The notes beneath the pieces were generated by a model, which saw nothing but the letters and a program-made list of their open reading frames with translations, had not been told where the DNA came from and did not search any database. From Candidatus Latescibacterota bacterium (lineage in GTDB: Bacteria > Latescibacterota > MWCZ01), in the NCBI GenBank assembly GCA_022706085.1, contig JAKJDF010000008.1:62001-126000 (forward strand): 64,000 bases of DNA. The letters run 5' to 3'. Numbering within the stretch: position 1 is the stretch's first letter; every line of letters starts with the position of its first letter. The translations under genes and the position numbers were made by a program. This document shows positions 44,369-52,272 of the stretch, piece by piece.

Positions 44369-45457
44369 TCAGGCGACTCCCCGGTGAGCGGCACGCGCGG
44401 TGGCGATTTCAACGCGGCGCAGAAGTGATACTGCCTCCTCCGGTGTACCTACGCCCGTCGTAATGAAAAGCCCCTTCGGGCCTACTTCGTCAATAAGTGG
44501 TTCCACGTCTTCCGCCGGGACGTGCACATGAACACCTTTGCCCATCGCGAGGATCCGTTTGAGAAGGTCCGGCCAGTAGCGCGCGGAGGGGTTGCCGTCC
44601 CCGGGAACCCATTGGATCGCCTTGAGGTGCGGCAATTGCGATAGTGCATCAAGATGGCAGATCGCGTTTGGACCATCCAGATGATAGATGGGGTGGTCCA
44701 GTCTGCCCACGAACCGTTCCATCTCCGGCATGACCATCCATCGGAAGGTCTGCGGGGAGATCATGCAGGAGAAATCGCACTGCAGCGGGTACGTTCGTTT
44801 CGGTGACCATGCACCCAGCCATCCGCATGAGCCTTCCTGTCGCGATCGTGTGATCGCGAGCAACTCTTCGTACCATTGAAACCACAGGGAGGTAATCTGG
44901 GCAAGTGCCCATTCGACGTCATACCGGTTTTCCAGAGTGTCCAGAAGAAGTTGCTGCGGCCCCCGCAGATGCGCAAGTATGTCGGTCGAATTCCCGAGGT
45001 CGGTTATACTTACGAACGAAATTCCTTCCAGCTCTTCCACCGCTTGCCGCGTGATCGCAAGGGTCCGCCGCCACCACAGGTTCTGAGAGTCGAAGCAGAA
45101 CGGAAGCCACGTTTCCCAGGACGTGATGACGGGGCTTTCCTGCCATGCGGTAGTCTCTGCGAAGGCAAGCTCGCAGCCCAGGTAGGCGCTTGCTACGGAG
45201 GGCCCCAGATTGACGAACATCAAAGGGAAGGATTCGCCGCCGTAGTATGTGGTATCGGTGTGCGCCTTCTGGCGGGCAATCAGGTAATCGGCATTTGTCC
45301 AGCGTTCCACCATGCTCGCGGGAGCAGGAACCTCCGTGCGTGGGCGGCCGTTATATGCAGTAACAGCTACCACAGCCCGATCGATGATTTCGTTCTCCCA
45401 CCACGCCTCGATTCGGGCGCGAGCCTTGTCCCAGTCGTCTTTGCAGCGGAATTCCAC
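44369..45457 (-). CDS. UROD-superfamily protein lacking the zinc motif
   Basis: A 362-residue protein placed between DAHP synthase and tyrA. Patterns such as MEFRCKDDWDKARARIEAWW, SITDLGNSTDILAHLRGPQQLL and HLDGPNAICHLDALSQLPHL resemble UROD-like proteins common in glycan-rich phyla. Unlike the copy at 24004, the expected His-x-Cys is His-Leu-Asp (259-261), and the third Cys is missing, so a zinc-thiol methyltransferase mechanism is unlikely. Function unknown. The open frame is well supported, with AGGAGG-like sequence before the ATG. The call rests on fold resemblance. Confidence 0.65.
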   Translation of the reverse strand: MEFRCKDDWDKARARIEAWWENEIIDRAVVAVTAYNGRPRTEVPAPASMVERWTNADYLIARQKAHTDTTYYGGESFPLMFVNLGPSVASAYLGCELAFAETTAWQESPVITSWETWLPFCFDSQNLWWRRTLAITRQAVEELEGISFVSITDLGNSTDILAHLRGPQQLLLDTLENRYDVEWALAQITSLWFQWYEELLAITRSRQEGSCGWLGAWSPKRTYPLQCDFSCMISPQTFRWMVMPEMERFVGRLDHPIYHLDGPNAICHLDALSQLPHLKAIQWVPGDGNPSARYWPDLLKRILAMGKGVHVHVPAEDVEPLIDEVGPKGLFITTGVGTPEEAVSLLRRVEIATARAAHRGVA

Positions 45458-45515
45458 CTGCGTCCCTCCTTGAACTTGACCCCGCCCGAAAGATGAACCG
45501 GTAGCGCGGTTACGC

Positions 45516-46532
45516 TCACCGAATTGTTCGACCGAGGACCGGGGTAATGAGGCGCAACTGCCCCATCAATTCGTCGAACTGATCCAGGTTCAGTGTCTGT
45601 ACCCCATCCGAAAATGCGTGGTCTGGATCGACGTGGGCTTCCACGAGTAACCCGTCCGCCCCTGCAGCAATGGCGGCGCGCGCCATCGGTATTACCTTGT
45701 CCCGTCTGCCGGTTCCGTGGCTTGGATCTGCAATGATTGGCAGGTGACTCAGCTTCTTGATGACGGGTATCGCCGCAATGTCAAGCGTATTGCGGGTATA
45801 CGTCTCAAAAGTCCGTATCCCGCGTTCGCACAGCACGATATCGTGGTTGCCCCCGGCCATGATGTATTCGGCAGACATGAGCCACTCTTCATAGGTCGCA
45901 GAAAGTCCCCGTTTCAGCATGATGGGAATGCGCGTTTTCCCGAGTTCGCGCAAGAAGGTGAAATTCTGCATATTGCGGGCGCCGACCTGAAGCATATCCG
46001 CGTACGCGACGACCGCATCGATTTGCGTGCGGTCCATGGCTTCCGTGGCTACTTTTAACCCGAATTCGTCGGCAACCGTGCGAAGGATCTCCAGGCCTTC
46101 TTCGCCCAAGCCTGAGAAACTGTACGGAGATGTGCGCGGTTTGAATGCACCACCCCGAAGCATTCGGGCTCCGGCCGCTGCCACACGTTCCGCCGTACGC
46201 CTGGTCTGGTCCAGGGACTCAACGGAACACGGACCGGCGATCACGACTATTTCTTTGCCGCCGATCGGTACGTCCCCGACATGGACTATGCTGTCCTCCC
46301 GTTTGAACGTGCGACTGGCAAGCTTGTAGGGTTCACTGATTCGTACCACTTCGGCGACGCCAGGCATGACTTCGAATGCCTGCAGATCGAGCATATGTGT
46401 TTCGCCGATTGCACCGATGACTGTTCGCGACGTGCCAGTCGATCGATGCACGTCGAGTTTGTGCTCCTGCAAACGCGCAATAACGGCCGCAATCTGCTCT
46501 TCGGTTGCCCATTGTTCCATCGCCACAACCAT
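45516..46532 (-). CDS. aroF: 3-deoxy-7-phosphoheptulonate synthase (type I-beta, regulated)
   Basis: Joins PEP and erythrose 4-phosphate at the head of the shikimate pathway. The 338-residue protein has an N-terminal ferredoxin-like regulatory part (about 1-70, EEQIAAVIARLQEHKLDVH), as in Thermotoga AroF. The catalytic barrel shows VVIAGPCSVESLDQ, MLRGGAFKPRTSPYSFSG, VGARNMQNFTFLRELG, PIMLKRGLSATYEEWL, CERGIRTFETYTRNTLD, PIIADPSHGTGRRD and LVEAHVDPDHAFSDG. A near-perfect AGGAGGTAA Shine-Dalgarno sits upstream of the ATG, suggesting strong translation. Confidence 0.97.
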   Translation of the reverse strand: MVVAMEQWATEEQIAAVIARLQEHKLDVHRSTGTSRTVIGAIGETHMLDLQAFEVMPGVAEVVRISEPYKLASRTFKREDSIVHVGDVPIGGKEIVVIAGPCSVESLDQTRRTAERVAAAGARMLRGGAFKPRTSPYSFSGLGEEGLEILRTVADEFGLKVATEAMDRTQIDAVVAYADMLQVGARNMQNFTFLRELGKTRIPIMLKRGLSATYEEWLMSAEYIMAGGNHDIVLCERGIRTFETYTRNTLDIAAIPVIKKLSHLPIIADPSHGTGRRDKVIPMARAAIAAGADGLLVEAHVDPDHAFSDGVQTLNLDQFDELMGQLRLITPVLGRTIR

Positions 46533-46582
46533 GGCGCGTTACCTCCTGTATGGTCAAACGTGTTCCGATTTGGCGCAGGGAA

Positions 46583-46885
46583 TCAGGTTCCATTGCCTTC
46601 ACGGCTTTCCTCGAGAGCGCCGTAAATGCGCTCCAGCCGCCGGTTCTCGTCAATGATTCGTTCAAACAAACGTTTGACGGCATCCGCCGTCAAAGGCCCC
46701 CGGTTCAAATCCATAACCTGTTGCAGGACAATACTTTCACGGTGCGGATCGTAAATCGGCAGGTTCATCTGACGCTTCAGCTTCCCGATGTTCAGCGAGC
46801 ACTTCGCGCGCTCGTTGAGCAACACGACAAGCTGGCGGTCGATTTCGTCGATTCTGTCGCGCCAGTCGGCAATATCCATGTTCAT
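46583..46885 (-). CDS. Chorismate mutase (AroQ type)
   Basis: A 100-residue all-helical chorismate mutase. The first helix RDRIDEIDRQLVVLLNERAKCSLNIGKLK holds the expected Arg and Lys contacts (R..I..ID..L..LL..R......IG..K), followed by PIYDPHRESIVLQQVM and the third helix AVKRLFERIIDENRRLER. It converts chorismate to prephenate for the neighbouring tyrA. The ATG at 46885 overlaps the trpA stop; a second ATG at 46879 has the GGGGG stretch as ribosome-binding site. Either start keeps the family length. Confidence 0.93.
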   Translation of the reverse strand: MNMDIADWRDRIDEIDRQLVVLLNERAKCSLNIGKLKRQMNLPIYDPHRESIVLQQVMDLNRGPLTADAVKRLFERIIDENRRLERIYGALEESREGNGT

Positions 46886-47712
46886 CCCCCGATGAATTGG
46901 CCGGTGAGTGTCCTTACAAATTCGGTGACCCGGCAGACCATTTCGTCGGTGTCTCCACCTTCACCGATGCGCCGAACTATTGCACTGCCCACCACCACGC
47001 CGTCGGCAAACTGGCCGATTTCCCGCACCTGTTCGCGGGAGGAGATACCAAATCCTACGGCCACAGGAAGTTGCGTCAACCGGCGGATTCGAGCTACGTT
47101 CTCGCGGATGCCGGATGCCAGACCATTCCGTTCACCGGTGACGCCGCTTCGGGAAACGCAGTAGACAAACCCATTTGTCAGGCCGAGGATATGCGGTAAA
47201 CGGCGGTCGTCCGTGGTCGGAGCGACGAGGAAAATCGTAGCCAGTCCTGCATGGTCAAATGCCGGTTTGAACTCCTGCGCCTCTTCCACCGGAACATCGA
47301 CGAGCAGCACGCCATCTACTCCTGCTGAAACCGCATCTGCGGCGAATTTCTCCACACCGTACACGAATACGGGGTTGTAGTACGTGAAGAGGACTACTGG
47401 CAATTCCAAACCCCGACCACGAAGCGCTTCCGTCGTCTGCAAAACGTGGCGAAGCGTCACGCCGTTCGCAAGCGCGCGCAAAGCGGCTTCCTGGTTGGCG
47501 GTGCCGTCCGCCATGGGATCCGTGAAAGGCACGCCCAGTTCAAGAATATCCACGCCGGCGCCGGCAAATTCGACGGCAAGTTGTCTCGTCCTGTCCAGCG
47601 TTGGATCACCACACGTGACATACGCGACGAACGCGGGGCGTTGTTGCTCCTTGGCCGACGCAAAGGCGCGATGAATGCGTGAAGCGCGGGGGTTGTGATT
47701 GCATCCGTTCAT
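46882..47712 (-). CDS. trpA: Tryptophan synthase alpha subunit
   Basis: Cleaves indole-3-glycerol phosphate to indole. The 276-residue protein has VAYVTCGDPTLDRT, the catalytic Glu 58 in DILELGVPFTDPMADG with Asp 69, VLFTYYNPVFVYGVEKFA, GVDGVLLVDVPVEEA, YCVSRSGVTGER and VGFGISSREQV. All active-site residues are kept. The partner trpB is not adjacent: the upstream gene is ceramidase-like and overlaps by ATGA. It is an isolated trpA within a mixed aromatic operon. Confidence 0.96.
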   Translation of the reverse strand: MNGCNHNPRASRIHRAFASAKEQQRPAFVAYVTCGDPTLDRTRQLAVEFAGAGVDILELGVPFTDPMADGTANQEAALRALANGVTLRHVLQTTEALRGRGLELPVVLFTYYNPVFVYGVEKFAADAVSAGVDGVLLVDVPVEEAQEFKPAFDHAGLATIFLVAPTTDDRRLPHILGLTNGFVYCVSRSGVTGERNGLASGIRENVARIRRLTQLPVAVGFGISSREQVREIGQFADGVVVGSAIVRRIGEGGDTDEMVCRVTEFVRTLTGQFIGG

Positions 47713-48980
47713 TCCGCCAGCATCTCCCGCACCGCACCCACGATGATATCTTCCGCGTCGGCGGCGAGATACGAGGGCATGTTTTCGTAGAAATACCAGC
47801 CGTCAACTTCGTATCCACCGTCGGCATGGATGGCTTTCGAAGGGATATACCCGATCACGCGGTTTGTATACCCGAGAACGAACCGTGGTCCGTCCCCGAT
47901 CATGGACTTGATCCGCAGGCCGATTTCCACGCACACTTCGCCGGCGATAGCGACCAGTGAAAGGGTTTTTCCGATTTGCAAAGTCTGCACCTGAACAGGC
48001 CAGGTCGTTGGAAGGGGCAACTCCCGGGTGTACGCGTCCAGCATGCGCCACGCCCACCGCCTGCGGAACGGCGAGCTGTCTTCGGTCGCGCGCGCGAGGT
48101 CTGCACGAGAGGGATGCGGCATCAAGGGAAGTTCGAGAATTCGTAAGCCCGTCCTCAGATTCCCCTCGATCGTTGTTCCCGGTTCTGCCACCACGTTCAG
48201 GACAGCATCCGCCAGCTCCTCACCGTACTTCTGCACAACCTCAAGAGGCCCGCTTTTGAAGTTCCCTGTCTCATCAACGTTATTGGGGCGCACGTTTCCA
48301 CTGCACCCTTGCACGAATAGGGCAGTTGCGCCCGGCAAAGCGCTCTCGATTCCGATCTGTGCGAAGCCCGGGTAGTCTCCGCCAAGAAGGTATCCACCCA
48401 TCGTGGTGGGGTGGCAACAATAACCGAACAAAATCGCCGCGATCTGCCCGTCCGTTCGCGCACACACGATGTCGACGTCGCGGTCCACCGCACCGTCAGG
48501 ATTCGGGCGCATCTGCACACCCGAAGGCGTTTTCACACGCCGGTTGATGTTGAACCCGCACCGAGTACGGTGGTACGTCAACGTGCACGGTGCCATCTCC
48601 TCCACCGCCTCGCGAACACTGTCCACCAGCTTCTGGCGGATCTTATCAAGATACTCCTCATCCCGCCACCCGTACATGTTCCGATCGCCGCGCCGAGTGA
48701 CGGGTCCGCAATGCGTGTGGGAAGCAGTAATGAAAAGCCTTTCAGGCGGGATTCCAGGGTTTCGCGCCAGTTCCGCCTCCACGGGTCCTATCACATCATC
48801 ATCGAAATACAGGATATCCGAGGCAACGACAACCACCGTGGTGTTCCCGTCACCCAAGGCCAGTGCTTTCAGGTTAAGGTCCTGATACGCGCCCTCGCTG
48901 TCTTTGTCTCTAGATGCGTACCCCGCCATCCGAACCGGGCGCTCCGGGTTGATGCAACGAGTTGCAACCCCGCACTTCAT
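47709..48980 (-). CDS. Neutral/alkaline ceramidase-like protein (N-terminal domain only)
   Basis: A 423-residue member of the ceramidase N-terminal domain family. KCGVATRCINPERPVRMAGY is the usual opening, and the site residues are in FITASHTHCGPVT and in LFGYCCHPTTMGG with its nearby GGDYPGFAQIGIE. Full-length ceramidases are around 650-700 residues with a signal peptide and a C-terminal domain; both are missing here, so the substrate is probably not ceramide but some other N-acyl or cyclic compound. It is the first gene of the long reverse-strand run and overlaps trpA by four bases. Confidence 0.82.
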   Translation of the reverse strand: MKCGVATRCINPERPVRMAGYASRDKDSEGAYQDLNLKALALGDGNTTVVVVASDILYFDDDVIGPVEAELARNPGIPPERLFITASHTHCGPVTRRGDRNMYGWRDEEYLDKIRQKLVDSVREAVEEMAPCTLTYHRTRCGFNINRRVKTPSGVQMRPNPDGAVDRDVDIVCARTDGQIAAILFGYCCHPTTMGGYLLGGDYPGFAQIGIESALPGATALFVQGCSGNVRPNNVDETGNFKSGPLEVVQKYGEELADAVLNVVAEPGTTIEGNLRTGLRILELPLMPHPSRADLARATEDSSPFRRRWAWRMLDAYTRELPLPTTWPVQVQTLQIGKTLSLVAIAGEVCVEIGLRIKSMIGDGPRFVLGYTNRVIGYIPSKAIHADGGYEVDGWYFYENMPSYLAADAEDIIVGAVREMLAE

Positions 48981-49106
48981 GATGTTCCCATCCTTTCGAT
49001 TGCCCCGTTGCGATAGCTACCTGCTTTGTTGGCCGGATATACCGGGTTGCCGTACATTTTGTGAAGACAAACCCGCAAATTGCCCCCGTCCTATAAGAGG
49101 ACATTT

Positions 49107-49466
49107 ATGGCCGGCGACCGTATGGACCGTTTCTTCGGCAACGATAACGACCGTCCCGACGAATGGGACGGGGAAGATGGCGATTTCTCCGACGAGGATG
49201 CGGAGTTTCCGCAAACCGGCCTGGAAATCGCGATTTCACCTTTTCTGGGGTACGAAGTCGAACTGCAGGGCACTTTCCCGATCCAGCTCCAGATAATTCG
49301 CCCGGCAACCCCCAGTTCCGCGCGTGTGCTTGCCGGCGTGTATCCGGATTGCATCGTGGTATTCGATCAGGAAAACTATCTCGTCTTGCCGCAGACGATG
49401 GTCATCGTTTCGGTTCCGCGGGCGGAATGGGAATCCCGCGAGCCGCTGGAATCCGACGACGATTGA
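49107..49466 (+). CDS. Small acidic hypothetical protein
   Basis: A 119-residue protein with an acidic N-terminal half (DRPDEWDGEDGDFSDEDAEF) and a beta-rich C-terminal half (LEIAISPFLGYEVELQGTF, GVYPDCIVVFDQENYLVL). The ATG at 49107 follows AAGAGGACATTT, a good ribosome-binding site. The tail ends LESDDD. I do not recognise a family. It sits alone in a divergent/convergent slot between the ceramidase-like gene and the thioesterase. Confidence 0.6.
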   Translation: MAGDRMDRFFGNDNDRPDEWDGEDGDFSDEDAEFPQTGLEIAISPFLGYEVELQGTFPIQLQIIRPATPSSARVLAGVYPDCIVVFDQENYLVLPQTMVIVSVPRAEWESREPLESDDD

Positions 49467-49491
49467 ACCACGCCGTTCGTTTCTACCGGAA

Positions 49492-50337
49492 TCAGGAGTC
49501 TGTTATGCCCAGCGCGTGAGCCAGCTCACGGGGCACGGGAACCACACGCCCTTTGTCCACCACGGCGTGTACCATCTGACCGATGCCCGCGGTAATTCCT
49601 GTAGACGTTGCGATAAACCGGTACCGCAGCGCCACGCGGGTCCGGCCTTCCAACCGGCTTTCGACCTCGATTGACACGGGGTCGTCGTACCGCAACGGGG
49701 AAAGAAGCCTGCACGAGGCTTCGACGACCGGGTACGTCTGTCCCTTTTTGAACGCTTCGGCGACATCCACGCCGTTGTCCGCGAGGTGTTCGCTCCACGC
49801 CGCTTCCATCCAGGCGAAGTAATTCCCGTTGTACACTACTCCAAACGCATCGGTTTCCTCGTAGCGTACGCGGAGGTCGGTGCTCCAGTGCACCCGTGCG
49901 GGTTCTTCGAACGAGGGGCGACGTATCGACTCGCCAGTCGAAACGAACGCCTCCGCGAAACGCGCGGGCAGACGCGTCGGTTTTCCCGAGAAATCCGCCG
50001 CGATGTGATCGGTATAACCCGTTACGGCCGGGGACTCATCGTTTCCTGTGAACACCGCGTATGCGAAGGAACACCTCGCCCGCCCCATTTCGGCCATTCG
50101 CGCCTCAACCGTGACCTTTGCGCCCGCGGGAATCGGTCTATGATACTGCGCGCCGGCCGCAGTAACGAACGAGCCAATCCGGTTCTTTTCGAGCTCCACG
50201 TACGGCAGCCCCGCGGCACGTCCCATTTCGGTGCGCGCCACCTCAAACCAGGTGAACAACGTCCCGAAGTACACGTGGTCGAAGGAGGTCTCTTTCAGCC
50301 GGCTTCGGATTACACAGGAATGGCTTCCCGTACTCAT
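49492..50337 (-). CDS. Acyl-CoA thioesterase with two hotdog domains
   Basis: A 281-residue protein made of two 4HBT-type halves. The first begins KETSFDHVYFGTLFTWFEVARTEMG and the second YEETDAFGVVYNGNYFAWMEAAWSEHL. The second keeps the catalytic-type Asp in TDAFGVVYNGNY; the first has Ser-Phe-Asp-His in its place. It is a double-hotdog acyl-CoA thioesterase resembling FcbC/YbgC-like enzymes. The start overlaps the stop of the upstream membrane-anchored gene (ATGA), so translation is coupled. Confidence 0.85.
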   Translation of the reverse strand: MSTGSHSCVIRSRLKETSFDHVYFGTLFTWFEVARTEMGRAAGLPYVELEKNRIGSFVTAAGAQYHRPIPAGAKVTVEARMAEMGRARCSFAYAVFTGNDESPAVTGYTDHIAADFSGKPTRLPARFAEAFVSTGESIRRPSFEEPARVHWSTDLRVRYEETDAFGVVYNGNYFAWMEAAWSEHLADNGVDVAEAFKKGQTYPVVEASCRLLSPLRYDDPVSIEVESRLEGRTRVALRYRFIATSTGITAGIGQMVHAVVDKGRVVPVPRELAHALGITDS

Positions 50338-51530
50338 CTGCGTTTCGACCTGTCGGGCGGCGGAAGGAAAAGGTCCTCAGTGACGTCAACGGTGGGAATA
50401 CCCGCGTACCGCCGATCCTCCGCATTTGCCATGATGTTCAGAGACCTGATATCCGGCTGACGATCCCACTTCAGCAGGCGTACGCCTTTCGCAAAAACCC
50501 GGCTTGCAGATGCGTCAACGAAATACGTTGGTCCCGAGTTTCCCGTCGAATCGCGCCAGATGTCCTGTCCTGCGGGCCACGTCCCCCGGGTTTCGCAATC
50601 CAGTTTGTAAATCGGTTCCGTCGTTCCTACCACCGGTTTCGGCGGGTCTCCCATCCATCGCACCTCGATCGTGCTGATGCCCGTCAGATTCGGCACCAGC
50701 GGGGTGAAGTCCATGAACAAGGGGCTCAGGGGCTTCCACTCCGGGCCCTGGGCAACGTCCGGTGGTCGAACATTGCGAACAGCAAGAGCGATTTCCTCGT
50801 CAAAAGCTCCGCACGCCACGGCCAGCAGCTCGTCCAATTTGTTCTGCATGCCTACGAGTTTCGCCGCGGTTGCCGATAGTCGGTAGGTCGGACTTCGCGG
50901 ATCACGTGCATCGTCCCTCGCGAGGTTCACCGTGTCGCACAGGCCGATGGCGGTGGTTGCTCCGCTCTTGTACGCGTCGAGTATCATCGAAATCACACCC
51001 GCGCTTCGGCTGTAATTCATAGGAAAATCCCGAGTGACGAGAAGTCGGTAGTCGTAGCACTGAGTGAAATCCCTCGAGTTCCGCACATTGGCCGCCTCCG
51101 CATACGCGAGCTGAGCCGGAACATCGAGCAGCCTCTCCAGATTAGCCGCCACCACATCGCCATTGACCTCAGGTACTACTCCATACCTGTATCGTACTCC
51201 CCAGCTCCACACGCCAAAACGCATGGTCCGTTTCAGGTCTGCATGCAGCTTCTTTGCCGATTGGACGAGCGGCTTGGCGAGTGCCGAGTCGGGCACGCTG
51301 CCCAGCACGGACGCGAGATGCTCCTCCGCGACGGTCCATTTCTGGGCCACGCGGGAGAACTGCGGGCGGCCGGCAGCGTACGAACGCGCGACGCTCACTC
51401 CACTGACAACCCCGTACGCAACGATTGGCACAAGCGTGATGATTTTCGCTTTCCGGCTGAGTTTCGGGTGAACCCACACCCCCGTCAAAAGCACAACCCA
51501 GAGGGCGAGCAAAACGATCAAGCCTGTCAT
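50334..51530 (-). CDS. Membrane-anchored hypothetical protein
   Basis: A 398-residue protein with two N-terminal hydrophobic stretches (GLIVLLALWVVLLTGVWVH and IITLVPIVAYGVVSGVSVA), followed by a long mixed alpha/beta part. Segments such as YDYRLLVTRDFPMNYSRSAGVI and PEWKPLSPLFMDFTPLVPNL do not match a family I know. The C-terminal part likely faces outside, given the anchor. The ATG follows GGAG at a long distance. It precedes the thioesterase by a four-base overlap, suggesting joint function. Confidence 0.6.
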   Translation of the reverse strand: MTGLIVLLALWVVLLTGVWVHPKLSRKAKIITLVPIVAYGVVSGVSVARSYAAGRPQFSRVAQKWTVAEEHLASVLGSVPDSALAKPLVQSAKKLHADLKRTMRFGVWSWGVRYRYGVVPEVNGDVVAANLERLLDVPAQLAYAEAANVRNSRDFTQCYDYRLLVTRDFPMNYSRSAGVISMILDAYKSGATTAIGLCDTVNLARDDARDPRSPTYRLSATAAKLVGMQNKLDELLAVACGAFDEEIALAVRNVRPPDVAQGPEWKPLSPLFMDFTPLVPNLTGISTIEVRWMGDPPKPVVGTTEPIYKLDCETRGTWPAGQDIWRDSTGNSGPTYFVDASASRVFAKGVRLLKWDRQPDIRSLNIMANAEDRRYAGIPTVDVTEDLFLPPPDRSKRR

Positions 51531-51639
51531 GGCGCACGATCTCCGCGGAAGTCAGAACGTCAGGCAATGCGGACACGTCAGTGTGTTTCGCATCAGAAAA
51601 ATGTAAACGCAGAAACCATGGAAACCCTAGCCGAAACGC

Positions 51640-51669
51640 TTGAATCCGACCCCTTTCTGCGCATATCAT
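51640..51669 (+). promoter_or_regulatory. Putative promoter of the mutarotase gene
   Basis: TTGAAT (51640-51645), an 18-base spacer and TATCAT (51664-51669) match sigma-70 boxes at 4 of 6 and 5 of 6. The expected start is near 51676, with about 79 bases of leader to the ATG at 51755. Located in a divergent region, which fits a promoter. Pattern only. Confidence 0.4.
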
Positions 51670-51754
51670 TAGTATTCAGTTCGGTAAGGGGAATGCACAC
51701 CCTGAGTAACCCGTCGGTTGTGTGGCCACTTCCAGAAACGAAAGGATGGTTACC

Positions 51755-52198
51755 ATGTCTGCGCTTAAGGGTATTCCGATGAGCATCTCTCCCGAATTGT
51801 TGGAGGTTCTCGCCCGTATGGGCCACGGCGACCACATCGTACTCGCCGATGGAAATTTTCCCGGGGAAAGCCAGGGGGCTGATTACGTGATCCGAGTGGA
51901 TGGCATGGGTGTTCCCGCCCTGCTGAAAGACCTTCTGAAGCTGATGCCGGTTGATACGGGCGAAAGCTCCGCATACGTGATGGCGGTTCCCAAAGGCCAA
52001 CCGGAACCCCCGATCTGGGCAAAGTACCGAGAAATCATCAACAAGGCCGAAAAACGTGAAGTGAAACTTGTCGAGCTGGACCGTTTCGCATTCTATGACT
52101 TCACGAAAGAGAAAGCCTTCGCCATTGTGATGACGGGAGAGACAGCCCTTTACGCGAACCTCATTCTCGTTAAGGGCGTGGTAGCGCCGAAGAAATAG
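51755..52198 (+). CDS. RbsD/FucU family sugar mutarotase
   Basis: A 147-residue enzyme of the RbsD/FucU group that interconverts sugar anomers. Typical features are ISPELLEVLARMGHGDHIVLADGNFPGES (His and Asp of the active site) and EKREVKLVELDRFAFYDFTK, closer to FucU (L-fucose mutarotase) than to RbsD. The ATG at 51755 follows GGATGGTTACC; an earlier ATG at 51746 is less likely. A terminator-like hairpin separates it from the sugar kinase, so the pair may be only loosely co-transcribed. Confidence 0.85.
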   Translation: MSALKGIPMSISPELLEVLARMGHGDHIVLADGNFPGESQGADYVIRVDGMGVPALLKDLLKLMPVDTGESSAYVMAVPKGQPEPPIWAKYREIINKAEKREVKLVELDRFAFYDFTKEKAFAIVMTGETALYANLILVKGVVAPKK

Positions 52199-52218
52199 CG
52201 ATCCATGCCATCGTTTCC

Positions 52219-52245
52219 CAGGGGCGGCCGCGAGGGCTGCCCCTG
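52219..52245 (+). terminator. Terminator-like hairpin between mutarotase and kinase genes
   Basis: CAGGGGCGGC (52219-52228) pairs with GCTGCCCCTG (52236-52245) over ten pairs including one G-U, with a seven-base loop, then TTCACTTCTTTCC. The T-run is imperfect, so it may only attenuate transcription into the kinase gene. Confidence 0.5.
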
Positions 52246-52272
52246 TTCACTTCTTTCCGAAGGAAGCGCCAG

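Noticed and set aside
46683-46720. GGTTCAAATCC-like string resembling a tRNA T-arm
   Set aside because: It lies inside the chorismate mutase gene and no acceptor stem, D-arm or anticodon arm can be built around it.
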